Source: Thauera sp.
GTDB lineage: Bacteria; Pseudomonadota; Gammaproteobacteria; Burkholderiales; Rhodocyclaceae
Assembly: GCA_024710965.1 (NCBI GenBank)
Contig: JANJTU010000132.1
Coordinates: 1 to 50,905, forward strand
DNA length: 50,905 nt
Reading direction: 5' to 3'
The notes under the pieces were generated by a model, which was not told the DNA's origin, did no database searches, and worked only from the letters and a program-made list of their open reading frames with translations. Shown piece by piece: positions 1-8,301 of the stretch (positions are counted from its first letter, which is position 1; every line of letters starts with the position of its first letter). Position numbers and translations under genes: made by a program.

Positions 1-1296
1 TTCCTGCCGGGCTCGCTGGTCGACATGCGTCCGGTCAAGGACACCACGCCGTACGAAGGCAAGGAATACGAATTCAAGGTCATCAAGCTCGACCGCAAGC
101 GCAACAACGTGGTCGTGTCGCGCCGCGCCGTGCTCGAAGAGTCGATGGGCGAAGAGCGCGAGAAGCTGCTCGCCAACCTCAAGGAAGGCACCGTCATCAA
201 GGGCGTGGTCAAGAACATCACCGACTACGGTGCGTTCGTTGACCTCGGCGGCATCGATGGCCTGCTCCACATCACCGACCTGGCGTGGCGCCGCGTCCGT
301 CACCCGAGCGAAGTGCTCAACGTGGGCGACGAGATCGAAGCCAAGGTGCTCAAGTTCGACCAGGAGAAGAACCGCGTCTCGCTGGGCCTCAAGCAGCTCG
401 GCGAAGATCCGTGGGTCGGCATCTCGCGCCGCTACCCGCAGGGCACCCGCCTGTTCGGCAAGGTGACCAACATCACCGACTACGGCGCGTTCGTCGAAGT
501 CGAGCAGGGTATCGAGGGTCTGGTGCACGTGTCCGAAATGGACTGGACCAACAAGAACATCCACCCGACCAAGGTCGTCCAGCTCGGCGACGAAGTCGAA
601 GTGATGATCCTCGAGATCGACGAAGACCGTCGCCGCATCTCGCTGGGCATGAAGCAGTGCATGTCCAACCCGTGGGACGATTTCGCCATCAACCACAAGA
701 AGGGTGACAAGGTTCGCGGCCAGATCAAGTCGATCACCGACTTCGGCGTGTTCATCGGCCTGGAAGGCGGCATTGACGGCCTGGTGCACCTGTCCGACCT
801 GTCGTGGAGCGAGTCCGGCGAAGACGCCGTGCGCCGCTTCAAGAAGGGCGACGAGGTCGAGGCCGTGGTGCTGGCGATTGACGTCGAGCGCGAGCGCATC
901 TCGCTGGGCATCAAGCAGCTCGAAGGCGATCCCTACACCAACTTCATCGCCACCCACGAGAAGAACAGCCTCGTGCGCGGCACCGTGAAGTCGGTCGATG
1001 CGCGTGGCGCGGTGATCGCGCTGGGCGACGACGTCGAAGGCTACCTGCGCGCCTCGGAAGCGGCCGCGCACCGTGTCGACGACCTGACCACCGTGCTCAA
1101 GGAAGGCGACCAGGTCGAGGCGATGGTGATCAACGTCGATCGCAAGACCCGTTCGATCAATCTGTCGATCCGCGCCAAGGACCAGGCCGAACAGTCCGAA
1201 GCGATGAGCAAGCTGGCGTCCGAGAGCTCTGCGGCTTCCGGCACCACGAACCTCGGTGCGCTGCTCAAGGCCAAGCTGAACGAGCAGAAGCAGTAA
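1..1296 (+). CDS. rpsA: 30S ribosomal protein S1, 5'-truncated by window edge
   Basis: Ribosomal protein S1 binds mRNA on the 30S subunit and helps initiation on structured messages. The reading frame is open from base 1, so the gene begins upstream; 431 residues are visible against about 557 in E. coli, so roughly the first two S1 domains are missing or partial. Four complete S1/OB repeats follow at about visible residues 59-130, 145-217, 232-305 and 318-390. The first three carry the NITDYGAFV / SITDFGVFI type core and end in SLGLKQL / SLGMKQC / SLGIKQL; the last is more divergent. The acidic/Ser-rich tail ends in KAKLNEQKQ. The internal ATG at 25 is inside the coding region and is not the start. 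ihfB follows 11 bp downstream, the usual proteobacterial arrangement. Confidence 0.97.
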   Translation, partial: FLPGSLVDMRPVKDTTPYEGKEYEFKVIKLDRKRNNVVVSRRAVLEESMGEEREKLLANLKEGTVIKGVVKNITDYGAFVDLGGIDGLLHITDLAWRRVRHPSEVLNVGDEIEAKVLKFDQEKNRVSLGLKQLGEDPWVGISRRYPQGTRLFGKVTNITDYGAFVEVEQGIEGLVHVSEMDWTNKNIHPTKVVQLGDEVEVMILEIDEDRRRISLGMKQCMSNPWDDFAINHKKGDKVRGQIKSITDFGVFIGLEGGIDGLVHLSDLSWSESGEDAVRRFKKGDEVEAVVLAIDVERERISLGIKQLEGDPYTNFIATHEKNSLVRGTVKSVDARGAVIALGDDVEGYLRASEAAAHRVDDLTTVLKEGDQVEAMVINVDRKTRSINLSIRAKDQAEQSEAMSKLASESSAASGTTNLGALLKAKLNEQKQ

Positions 1297-1307
1297 TCAA
1301 ACCGATC

Positions 1308-1592
1308 ATGACCAAATCGGAGCTGATTGCGCAGCTCGCGGAGCGTTTTCCGCAGCTCGTCGCAAAGGACGCCGATTACGCGGTCAAGATGATTCTCGAT
1401 GCGATGACCGACGCCCTGGCGCGCGGGGACCGCATCGAGATCCGCGGGTTTGGAAGCTTCGCGCTGAACTATCGTCCGCCTCGCGTCGGACGCAACCCCA
1501 AGTCGGGCGAGAAGGTGCATGTGCCGGAAAAGTACGTGCCGCACTTCAAGGCAGGCAAGGAGTTGCGCGAGCGAGTGGATGTGAGCGGCTGA
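1308..1592 (+). CDS. ihfB: integration host factor subunit beta
   Basis: DNA-bending nucleoid protein that forms a heterodimer with IhfA, whose gene is also in this window at 15050. At 94 residues it has the normal IHF/HU length. The start [17 protein letters not shown] and the beta-arm region [13 protein letters not shown], which carries the Pro that intercalates into DNA, are clear. It sits 11 bp after rpsA, probably co-transcribed, and is followed by a hairpin plus T-run terminator at 1629-1652. That makes it the last gene of the rpsA unit. Confidence 0.97.
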   Translation: MTKSELIAQLAERFPQLVAKDADYAVKMILDAMTDALARGDRIEIRGFGSFALNYRPPRVGRNPKSGEKVHVPEKYVPHFKAGKELRERVDVSG

Positions 1593-1628
1593 CCGCGCAG
1601 CGATCGGTTGTACAGGCAGTTGGGGAAG

Positions 1629-1652
1629 GCGGCTACGGCCGCGTTCTTTTTT
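1629..1652 (+). terminator. intrinsic terminator after ihfB
   Basis: A 5-bp GC stem GCGGC/GCCGC with a TACG loop (1629-1642) is followed by GTTC and six T residues. It separates the rpsA-ihfB unit from lapA. Confidence 0.7.
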
Positions 1653-1679
1653 GTCATCCGCTCGGAGATAATGCCGGCC

Positions 1680-1991
1680 ATGCGTGCAATCATGTGGTTT
1701 CTCCGCCTGCTGCTGTTCTTCCTGCTGTTCGGGTTTGCGATCAAGAATGACCATTTCGCGACCCTGAACTTCTTCTTCGGCGGGCAATGGCAGCTTCCGC
1801 TGGTATTCGTGATCCTGGTCAGCTTTGCGGCCGGGGCCTTGCTGGGCATTACCGCGACCTTCGCCTCGCTGCTGCGCCAGCGCCGCGAGATCTCGCGCCT
1901 GCGCCGCCAGCTCGAGCGTGCCGAACGCGATCGCGGCGAAACGGCGGTGGCCGCGTCTGCCGCCGACGCGCAGATTCCCGGCCTGCCCTGA
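1680..1991 (+). CDS. lapA: lipopolysaccharide assembly protein LapA (YciS, DUF1049)
   Basis: Small inner-membrane protein that works with LapB to tune LPS synthesis, in E. coli through FtsH-dependent turnover of LpxC. The 103-residue product has two hydrophobic segments (about residues 3-20 and 36-60) and a charged, coiled-coil-like C-terminus rich in Arg/Glu, as in the family. The chosen ATG begins MRAIMWFLR; an in-frame ATG lies 9 bp upstream. The GGAGA at 1664-1668 is 11 bp from the chosen ATG. A GATAAT hexamer (1667-1672) overlaps it, so a near-leaderless transcript is conceivable. lapB follows 6 bp after the stop. Confidence 0.9.
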   Translation: MRAIMWFLRLLLFFLLFGFAIKNDHFATLNFFFGGQWQLPLVFVILVSFAAGALLGITATFASLLRQRREISRLRRQLERAERDRGETAVAASAADAQIPGLP

Positions 1992-1997
1992 TCCAGC

Positions 1998-3173
1998 ATG
2001 GAGATCGAGTTCTGGTGGCTGCTGGCCCTGCCGCTTTTCTTCGCCCTGGGCTGGCTGGCCGCGCGCATCGACATCCGTCAGGTCGTGCAGGAATCGCGCG
2101 CGCTGCCGCGTTCCTACCTGACCGGCCTCAACTTTCTTCTCAACGAGCAGCCTGACAAGGCGATCGACGCTTTCGTCGAGGCGGTGCGCATCGATCCGCA
2201 GACGGTCGAACTCCATTTCGCGCTCGGCAGCCTGTTCCGCCGCCGCGGCGAGACCGACCGCGCGATTCGCATGCACCAGCTGCTGGTCGATCGCGAGGAC
2301 ATCAGTGAAGAGCAGCGTTTGCAGGCACTCGGTGAGCTCGGCCAGGACTTTCTCAAGGCGGGCCTGCTCGACCGAGCCGAGGCGGTGTTCCTGAAGTTGC
2401 GCGGCACGCGTGCAGACGACGTGGCGCTGCGTTACCTGCTCGAGATCTACCAGCAGGAGAAGGACTGGGCGAAGGCGATCGAAGTCGCACGCGCGCTGCC
2501 CGACCACGAAAGCGTCATGTGGCGCACCGAAGTGGCGAACTTTCACTGCGAACTGGCGGCCAGCGCGATGGCGAACTCGCGCTACGACGAGGCGCGCAGC
2601 CACCTCGATGCGGCCCTCGAAGTCAATCGGCGCTCCGTGCGCGCCAGCGTGCTGCTCGGCGACCTGTACGCGGCGCAAGGGCGCGATGGCGAAGCGCTGG
2701 AGGCCTGGAAGCGGATCGAGAATCAGGATCCGGTCTATCTGGCGCTTGCCGCAGAGCGGGTGATGGACGCCTACGAGCGGCTCGGCAAGGTGGAGCAGGG
2801 CCATCAACTGCTGCGCGCGTGGCTCGAAGCGCACGCTTCGCTCGACCTGCTCGACGAGCTGTTCCACTGGGAAATGGACAAGCAGGGGCCGCGCGCAGCC
2901 TACGATCTGGTGCGCGAGGAACTGCGCCGGAACCCGACGCTGCTCGGCCTGGACAAGCTGCTCGAGGCGGCGCTGCTGACTGCGCCGGCCGAGCAACGCG
3001 GCGACATCGAGCTGGTCAAAGAACTGATTCACGGTCACACGCGCAAGGTGGCGCGCTATCGCTGCGATGCCTGTGGCTTCAAGGCGCGCCAGTTCCATTG
3101 GCGCTGTCCGGCCTGCGGCGGCTGGGAGACCTATCCACCGCGCCGAACCGAAGAGTTCGACCTTACCCCATAA
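1998..3173 (+). CDS. lapB: lipopolysaccharide assembly protein LapB (YciM)
   Basis: Membrane-anchored TPR protein facing the cytoplasm that couples LPS synthesis to export and controls LpxC. The 391-residue product has an N-terminal hydrophobic anchor (about residues 4-20), a series of TPR-like helical repeats from about residue 45 to 340, and a C-terminal rubredoxin-type metal knuckle with C356-x2-C359 and C370-x2-C373. Length and the rubredoxin tail match E. coli LapB (389 aa). It directly follows lapA, the conserved order. Confidence 0.95.
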   Translation: MEIEFWWLLALPLFFALGWLAARIDIRQVVQESRALPRSYLTGLNFLLNEQPDKAIDAFVEAVRIDPQTVELHFALGSLFRRRGETDRAIRMHQLLVDREDISEEQRLQALGELGQDFLKAGLLDRAEAVFLKLRGTRADDVALRYLLEIYQQEKDWAKAIEVARALPDHESVMWRTEVANFHCELAASAMANSRYDEARSHLDAALEVNRRSVRASVLLGDLYAAQGRDGEALEAWKRIENQDPVYLALAAERVMDAYERLGKVEQGHQLLRAWLEAHASLDLLDELFHWEMDKQGPRAAYDLVREELRRNPTLLGLDKLLEAALLTAPAEQRGDIELVKELIHGHTRKVARYRCDACGFKARQFHWRCPACGGWETYPPRRTEEFDLTP

Positions 3174-3245
3174 GTGACCGGCGCGCGGGAGCCCTGCCGG
3201 TGCACGCTGCGTCCGCTCGCCACCCCAATGTGAACAACGGAAGAC

Positions 3246-4136
3246 ATGGAATACAAGACGCTTGAAGACTACGTCGGCCACACGCCGCTGGTGCGCCTGA
3301 AGCGCATCAATGCCGGGCGCAACAACGTCATCCTGGCCAAGCTCGAAGGCAACAACCCGGCCGGCTCGGTGAAGGACCGCCCCGCGCTGTCGATGGTGGT
3401 CCACGCGGAGCGGCGCGGCGACATCCGGCCCGGTGACACCCTGATCGAAGCCACCAGCGGCAACACCGGCATCGCGCTGGCAATGGCGGCGGCGATGCGG
3501 GGCTACCACATGATCCTGGTGATGCCGGAGAACCAGAGCGTCGAGCGTCGCCAGACGATGCGTGCCTTCGGTGCCGAGCTGGTGCTGACGCCGGCGTCCG
3601 GCGGCATGGAGATGGCGCGCGACATCGCCGAGCGCATGCGTGACGAGGGCAAGGGCGTGATCCTCGACCAGTTCGCCAACCCCGACAACCCGCTTGCGCA
3701 CTATGAAGGCACCGGCCCCGAGATCTGGACGCAGACCGGCGGCCGCGTGACCCATTTCGTCAGCTCGATGGGGACGACCGGCACGATCATGGGGACGTCG
3801 CGCTACCTGAAGGAACAGAGCGCGGCGATCCGCATCATTGGCTGCGAGCCGGAAGAGGGGTCGCAGATTCCGGGCATCCGCAAGTGGCCCGCGGCCTATC
3901 TGCCGAAGATTTTCGAGCGCCCCCGGGTCGATCAGCTCGAGCGCGTGAGCCAGGCCGACGCCGAGGAGATGACCCGGCGCCTGGCTCGCGAAGAGGGCAT
4001 CTTCGCCGGCATCTCGTCCGGCGGGGCGATGCATGTCGCGCTGCGGATCGCGGCGCAAGTCGAGGACGCGGTGATCGTCTCGATCATCTGCGACCGCGGC
4101 GACCGCTATCTCTCCACGGGTGTCTTCCCCGCCTGA
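3246..4136 (+). CDS. cysM: cysteine synthase B (O-acetylserine sulfhydrylase)
   Basis: PLP-dependent enzyme making L-cysteine from O-acetylserine and sulfide or thiosulfate. The Schiff-base lysine is K43 in the GSVKDR motif, and the phosphate/substrate loop TSGNTG is at about 70-75. The 296-residue length and the start MEYKTLEDYVGHTPLVRLKR match CysM rather than the longer CysK. The conserved serine-rich ISSGGAM segment near the C-terminus contacts the cofactor ring. A second, very different cysteine-synthase-type gene is present at 44378. The gene interrupts two envelope gene groups (lapAB upstream, ydbH downstream). Confidence 0.95.
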   Translation: MEYKTLEDYVGHTPLVRLKRINAGRNNVILAKLEGNNPAGSVKDRPALSMVVHAERRGDIRPGDTLIEATSGNTGIALAMAAAMRGYHMILVMPENQSVERRQTMRAFGAELVLTPASGGMEMARDIAERMRDEGKGVILDQFANPDNPLAHYEGTGPEIWTQTGGRVTHFVSSMGTTGTIMGTSRYLKEQSAAIRIIGCEPEEGSQIPGIRKWPAAYLPKIFERPRVDQLERVSQADAEEMTRRLAREEGIFAGISSGGAMHVALRIAAQVEDAVIVSIICDRGDRYLSTGVFPA

Positions 4137-4161
4137 TCGTCCGCCTTCCGCCGCCACCACC

Positions 4162-6204
4162 ATGGCGGGGGCTGGCGCGTGGCTCTTGCGTCTCGCATGC
4201 GTGCTGGTGCTGCCGCCGTCGGCCCAGGCGATCGAGCGGATGACGCTCGGCATCGGCGACATCCGCCACCCGGCGCTGGTGGCGGAAGGAATCGCCTTCC
4301 ACTTCGATGCGGCGCAGGCGCGCGCCGATCTCGAGATTCGGCGGCTTGTTCTTGGTGGGCGCGAATGGCGCACGCTGAGCGTCGTTTGCCCGCAGGCTGA
4401 GCTCGGGAGCGAAGGGGGTGCCTGCGTCGGCGGGCAGGTGCGGGTCGCGGGGCGCCGTCTGCCGCTTGCGGCCAATCTGCATTTCGATGCACGCAGCGGT
4501 GCGGCGCGCGTGGAGCTCGTGCAGCGCGGCGGTGCGCGGATCGACGTTCGCGTCGACGCGGACGGGCGCCTGCATGCGCGTGTCGTCGGACTGCCGCTTG
4601 CGGAGTCCGGGCGCTGGCTGTCGGCCTGGCGGCCCGGGCTGCGCTCGTCTCTGACTGAACTGCGGCCGACCGGCGTGCTCGACGGCGAACTCGACTGGCT
4701 TCCTGCGGCAGGGCGCGGGCTGGGTAGCGGGGCACTGCGCTTCGCCGGCAAGCTGCGTGAAGGCGGCTTCGCGACGGCGGACGGGCTGCAGGCGGCGGAA
4801 CGCCTGGCTGTGGAGTTCGCCGTCGAGGCGCGGCCCGACGCGCAGGGCTGGGCCTGGACGGGCAGGCTCGACTGGCGCGAGGGCGCCGCCTACCTGCATC
4901 CGCTGTACGTGGACGCGGGGCCGGCGCTGCAGGCGACGGGGCAGTTGCACGACGGCCTGTTGCGCGTAGAGCAGGCGAAGCTTGCGCTCGAGGGCGTGAC
5001 CCAGCTTGCGGCCTCGGCGCTGATCGATCTGCGCGGGGCGATGCTCGTTAGTGCGGGGCTGGCCGCATCGGGCCTAGATCTGGCGGTGGTGGGGCCGCGC
5101 TGGCTCGCGCCGCTGATCGCGCCGGCGAGCGTCGAGCGCTTGCGCTTCGATGGCCGGATGAGCGCCGGCGTGCGCATCGAGGGCGGGCGGCTGGCGGCCG
5201 TTGATGTCGCGTTCGACGAGGCCGGGTTCAAGCTGCTCGGCGCGACCGGAGGGGGCGGGGTGGCGCTTGGGCCGGTGAGCGGGCATCTACCCTGGCAGCG
5301 CGGAGTACCGGCGCGAGGCGAACTGCGGCTGGGGGGCGGTCGCTGGGAGAAGCTGTCGCTCGGTGCGTTCGAACTTGGGGTGATGCTCGGCGACGAGGCG
5401 CTCGCTTTCGAGCGCACCGTGATTCCGCTCCTTGATGGGGCGCTCGTGTTCGACGGCCTGTCCCTGCGGCGTGACCGCGTGGGCTGGGTCGGCAGCGGTG
5501 GCGTGGTCGTCGAGCCGGTGTCGATGGAAGGGCTCACGGCCGCGCTCGGGCTGCCGACGATGCGGGGCAGGTTGTCCGCGGCCCTGCCTGGCCTGCGCAT
5601 CCGCCCGGGAGAGGTCGCGCTCGACGGTGCGCTGGTGATCTCGGTGTTCGACGGCTACCTGCAGGCGACCGGCCTTCGGGTGCGCGAGCCGTTCGGCGTG
5701 GCGTCGCATCTGACCGTCGATGTCGAAGGGCGCCACATTGACCTCGCCCAGCTGACCGATGCCTTCAGTTTCGGCAGCATCACCGGCTATGCCGACCTCG
5801 ACCTCCACGGCCTCGAGCTGGTGCGGTGGCGGCCGGTCGGCTTCGACGCCCGAATCGCCAGCAGCCCGGGGCGCTATCCGCGCCGCATCAGCCAGCGTGC
5901 GGTGCGGAACATCAGCGCGCTCGGCGGTGCCGGCGCGCTTGCCGCTATCCAGCGCAGCCTGCTGGGGCTGTTTGACACCTTCGGCTATCGGGAGCTCGGC
6001 TTTCGCTGCGTGCTCGATGGCGGCGTATGCCTGATGGGTGGCATCGAGGGTCGTGAGCGCGCCGATGGGGGCTTTGTCATGGTCCGAGGTGGTGGTGTGC
6101 CCGCGCTCGATGTCATCGGCTACAATCGGCGCGTCGATTGGGACGAACTTGTCGACCGGCTGCAGCGGGTGATTGAGGGCAACGTCGCACCCGAAGTGCG
6201 CTGA
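4162..6204 (+). CDS. ydbH: YdbH-family AsmA-like intermembrane phospholipid transport protein
   Basis: Predicted periplasm-spanning AsmA/TamB-like protein. In E. coli YdbH acts redundantly with TamB and YhdP in moving phospholipids to the outer membrane. The N-terminus has a signal/anchor (about residues 5-25, ending PSAQA). A long beta-rich body of alternating hydrophobic residues follows, and the C-terminal block (FDARIASSPGRYPRRISQRA, then ISALGGAGALAAIQRSLL) is typical of this family. At 680 residues it is shorter than E. coli YdbH (about 880). A GTG at 4120 would overlap the end of cysM; I prefer the ATG at 4162 because the signal sequence starts there, though no strong ribosome-binding site supports either. 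It is followed by ynbE and ydbL, which secures the call. Confidence 0.88.
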   Translation: MAGAGAWLLRLACVLVLPPSAQAIERMTLGIGDIRHPALVAEGIAFHFDAAQARADLEIRRLVLGGREWRTLSVVCPQAELGSEGGACVGGQVRVAGRRLPLAANLHFDARSGAARVELVQRGGARIDVRVDADGRLHARVVGLPLAESGRWLSAWRPGLRSSLTELRPTGVLDGELDWLPAAGRGLGSGALRFAGKLREGGFATADGLQAAERLAVEFAVEARPDAQGWAWTGRLDWREGAAYLHPLYVDAGPALQATGQLHDGLLRVEQAKLALEGVTQLAASALIDLRGAMLVSAGLAASGLDLAVVGPRWLAPLIAPASVERLRFDGRMSAGVRIEGGRLAAVDVAFDEAGFKLLGATGGGGVALGPVSGHLPWQRGVPARGELRLGGGRWEKLSLGAFELGVMLGDEALAFERTVIPLLDGALVFDGLSLRRDRVGWVGSGGVVVEPVSMEGLTAALGLPTMRGRLSAALPGLRIRPGEVALDGALVISVFDGYLQATGLRVREPFGVASHLTVDVEGRHIDLAQLTDAFSFGSITGYADLDLHGLELVRWRPVGFDARIASSPGRYPRRISQRAVRNISALGGAGALAAIQRSLLGLFDTFGYRELGFRCVLDGGVCLMGGIEGRERADGGFVMVRGGGVPALDVIGYNRRVDWDELVDRLQRVIEGNVAPEVR

Positions 6205-6247
6205 GCACCCCGGCCGTGCCGCAGCGCCGGCCTAGCTGGAGGATTCC

Positions 6248-6457
6248 ATGCCACGCACCCTGAATCGGCTTTGCGTACTCGGTCTGCCATTGGCCGCATC
6301 GGCCTGCGTCACCATCAACATCTATTTTCCGGCTGCGGCGGCGGAAAAGGCCGCCGATCGCATCATCGACGAAGTCTGGCAGCTTCGCGAGCGCGGTGCG
6401 CCAAGCGCACAGCCGCCCGATCAGACAACGCCGCCCTCGGAAGGAGGAAAACCATGA
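6248..6457 (+). CDS. ynbE: YnbE-family outer membrane lipoprotein
   Basis: A 69-residue lipoprotein with signal peptide and lipobox LAASAC (acylated Cys20), followed by VTINIYFPAAAAEKAADRI, diagnostic of YnbE. In E. coli YnbE sits in the outer membrane and forms the outer end of the YdbH bridge by beta-strand pairing. A GGAGG site lies 6 bp upstream of the ATG. Its stop overlaps the start of ydbL (ATGA, 4-bp overlap), so the two are probably translationally coupled. Confidence 0.9.
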   Translation: MPRTLNRLCVLGLPLAASACVTINIYFPAAAAEKAADRIIDEVWQLRERGAPSAQPPDQTTPPSEGGKP

Positions 6458-6882
6458 TCCAGCGCCTTGTATCCGCGCGCTGGCTGCTGGCGCTAGTGCT
6501 TGGTGCCGCACTCGTGTCGGGCGCGCACGCGCAGGGGAACCTCGAGGTCAACACGCCCGCGATCACGGCCCTGAAGCAGTCGATGCAGCAGCGTCACGCG
6601 CAGCTTGCGCCCTTGTATGCGTCGGGCGCGATCGGGCTTGCGGCGGACGGAACGGTCGCCATGCGTGACGCGGCGGCGGTGCCGCTGGCGCAGCGCGGCC
6701 AGGCCAACAGCCTGATCGCGGCAGAGAATGCCGACCGGTCCGCGCTCTACCGGGAGATCGCCCGCGCCAACAACCATCCCGAGTGGGAGGCCGACGTGCG
6801 GCGCACCTTCGCCCAGCGCTGGATCGAACGCGCACAGACGGGCTGGTGGGTGCAGCAGGGCGGCAACTGGATGAAGAAGTAA
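6454..6882 (+). CDS. ydbL: YdbL family periplasmic protein (DUF1318)
   Basis: A 142-residue secreted protein with a Sec signal peptide (cleavage predicted after AHA, about residue 26). The DUF1318 core follows: repeated QRH...LAPLYASGAIGLAADG and ENADRSALYREIARANN, ending QTGWWVQQGGNWMKK. E. coli YdbL has been described as a chaperone-like factor that limits YnbE self-assembly so that the YdbH-YnbE bridge can form. A strong AAGGAGG precedes the ATG, which overlaps the ynbE stop by 4 bp. Completes the ydbH-ynbE-ydbL trio. Confidence 0.9.
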   Translation: MIQRLVSARWLLALVLGAALVSGAHAQGNLEVNTPAITALKQSMQQRHAQLAPLYASGAIGLAADGTVAMRDAAAVPLAQRGQANSLIAAENADRSALYREIARANNHPEWEADVRRTFAQRWIERAQTGWWVQQGGNWMKK

Positions 6883-7670
6883 TGCCGGTCCTGATCTTCG
6901 ACATCGAAACCATTCCCGACGTCGCGGGCATCCGCGCCATCAACGACCTGCCGGCCGATCTGGCCGATTTCGAAGTGGCGGAGTGGGCGTTCCAGCAGCG
7001 CAGGGCGAGTCACGGCAGTGATTTCCTGCCACATCACCTGCAGCGGGTGGTGACGATCTCCTGTGTGCTGCGCGATGCGCAGCAGTTTCGCGTGTTCTCG
7101 CTGTCCGAGCCCGACGCCGGCGAGGGAGAGATCATCCAGCGCTTCTTCGACGGCATCGAGCGTTTCACGCCGCAGATCGTCTCCTGGAACGGGGGGGGCT
7201 TCGATCTTCCGGTGCTGCACTATCGCGGCATGCTGCACGGCGTGTCGGCGCCGCGTTACTGGGATCAGGGTGAGGGCGACTACCACGATTCGCGTGACTT
7301 CAAGTGGAACAGTTACATCGGCCGCTACCATGCGCGCCATCTTGACCTGATGGACCTGCTGGCGCTGTATCAGCCGCGTGCGAACGCGCCACTCGACGAC
7401 CTCGCCAAGCTGATGGGCTATCCGGGGAAACTCGGCATGGACGGCTCGGCGGTGTGGCAGGCCTGGCAGGAAGGCAGGATCGCTGAAATACGTGATTACT
7501 GTGAAACGGATGTGGTCAATACCTACCTCGTGTATCTTCGTTTCCAGCGCATGCGTGGCCACCTGGACGAAAAGGCCTGGGCGGATGAAGTGGATGTCGT
7601 GCGCCAAGCGCTCGGCCGACTCGACGCAGGGCACTGGAAGCAGTTCCTCGCCGCCTGGCCGGGCGGATAG
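6882..7670 (+). CDS. predicted 3'-5' exonuclease, PolB-like DEDDy family
   Basis: A 262-residue stand-alone exonuclease-fold protein related to the proofreading domain of DNA polymerase B. Exo I residues are visible in IFDIET (D7, E9), Exo II in SWNGGGFDLPVL, and Exo III in YCETD, the Y-x3-D form that marks the DEDDy group; its Asp completes the four metal ligands. No polymerase domain is attached. Whether it acts on DNA or RNA cannot be told. The ATG overlaps the ydbL stop by one base (TAATG), so it is read from the same message as the phospholipid-transport genes, an unexpected pairing. Confidence 0.85.
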   Translation: MPVLIFDIETIPDVAGIRAINDLPADLADFEVAEWAFQQRRASHGSDFLPHHLQRVVTISCVLRDAQQFRVFSLSEPDAGEGEIIQRFFDGIERFTPQIVSWNGGGFDLPVLHYRGMLHGVSAPRYWDQGEGDYHDSRDFKWNSYIGRYHARHLDLMDLLALYQPRANAPLDDLAKLMGYPGKLGMDGSAVWQAWQEGRIAEIRDYCETDVVNTYLVYLRFQRMRGHLDEKAWADEVDVVRQALGRLDAGHWKQFLAAWPGG

Positions 7671-7712
7671 CCGGCCAGGCGGCAGGGACTCCATCAAGCG
7701 GGGGTGATAGAC

Positions 7713-7955
7713 ATGTCCATCATTGGCACCATCATCATCGGTCTCATCGTCGGGCTCATTGCCCGCCTGCTGCATCCGGGCCGCGACGGGCTCGGGCTCA
7801 TCATGACCGCCCTGCTCGGCGTGGGTGGTTCGATGCTCGCCACCTATGGCGGGCAGTTTCTCGGCATCTACCGCGCCGGCGAGGTGGCTGGATTCATCGG
7901 TGCCGTGGTGGGCGCGGTGGTGATCCTGTTCGTCATGACGCGGCTGAGAAAGTGA
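7713..7955 (+). CDS. GlsB/YeaQ/YmgE family small membrane protein
   Basis: An 80-residue protein with about three hydrophobic segments and glycine-zipper-like spacing (IIGLIVGLIARLLHPG, GLIMTALLGVGGSML, GFIGAVVGAVVILFV), the pattern of the transglycosylase-associated/YeaQ stress-induced family. The function is not established. The ATG at 7713 is preferred over a GTG at 7704 because a GGGGGTG stretch ends about 7 bp before it. No terminator is visible before the tRNA-Val promoter. Confidence 0.85.
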   Translation: MSIIGTIIIGLIVGLIARLLHPGRDGLGLIMTALLGVGGSMLATYGGQFLGIYRAGEVAGFIGAVVGAVVILFVMTRLRK

Positions 7956-7983
7956 AACTTTCGGCTTACGGCACAAAAAATCT

Positions 7984-8011
7984 TTGACAGGATTTTTTCA
8001 TTGCCTATAAT
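7984..8011 (+). promoter_or_regulatory. consensus sigma-70 promoter of tRNA-Val
   Basis: TTGACA at 7984-7989 and TATAAT at 8006-8011 are separated by 16 bp. Both hexamers match the consensus exactly, and the mature tRNA begins 14 bp after the -10. The region is AT-rich compared with its surroundings, as expected for a strong stable-RNA promoter. Confidence 0.9.
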
Positions 8012-8024
8012 GCGGGTCTTCAGC

Positions 8025-8101
8025 AGGCGCGTAGCTCAGTTGGTTAGAGCACCACCTTGACATGGTGGGGGTCGTTGGTTCGAATCCAATCGCGCCTACC
8101 A
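8025..8101 (+). tRNA. tRNA-Val (anticodon GAC)
   Basis: A 77-nt cloverleaf. The acceptor stem AGGCGCG (8025-8031) pairs with CGCGCCT (8091-8097), followed by discriminator A and an encoded CCA. The anticodon stem CCACC/GGTGG encloses the loop TTGACAT with anticodon GAC at 8059-8061. D-arm GCTCAGTTGGTTAGAGC and T-loop GTTCGAATC are standard. Confidence 0.97.
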
Positions 8102-8181
8102 CATTCTGGGGTTGATCATCATGTTCCGAACTACTACTCAGGCCGGAAACTGAACAGGTCGGCTCCGCTTGTCTGCTAGAG

Positions 8182-8212
8182 AAAAAAGCGCGCCTAGACC
8201 GCGCTTTTTTTT
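8182..8212 (+). terminator. intrinsic terminator between tRNA-Val and thrS
   Basis: AAAAAAGCGCG (8182-8192) pairs with CGCGCTTTTTT around a 7-nt loop and runs into eight T residues. It lies 80 bp after the tRNA and 90 bp before thrS, ending the tRNA transcript. The A-run/T-run symmetry means it could work in either direction. Confidence 0.85.
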
Positions 8213-8301
8213 CGTCCACGTTTTTTGATCTGCATGGCGTGCCGCAATGTCTGCAACAAGCAGGCATCCAGGTGCTCCAATCGACTCCGAGGCTCTACAT
8301 C

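Noticed and set aside
4120..4161. GTG at 4120 as ydbH start
   Set aside because: Possible, but it would add 14 Pro/Ser-rich residues before a normal signal sequence, and it has no ribosome-binding site.
1041..4751. 1236-codon open frame on the minus strand across rpsA, ihfB, lapAB, cysM and ydbH
   Set aside because: It runs antisense to six well-identified genes and shows no protein-like motif.
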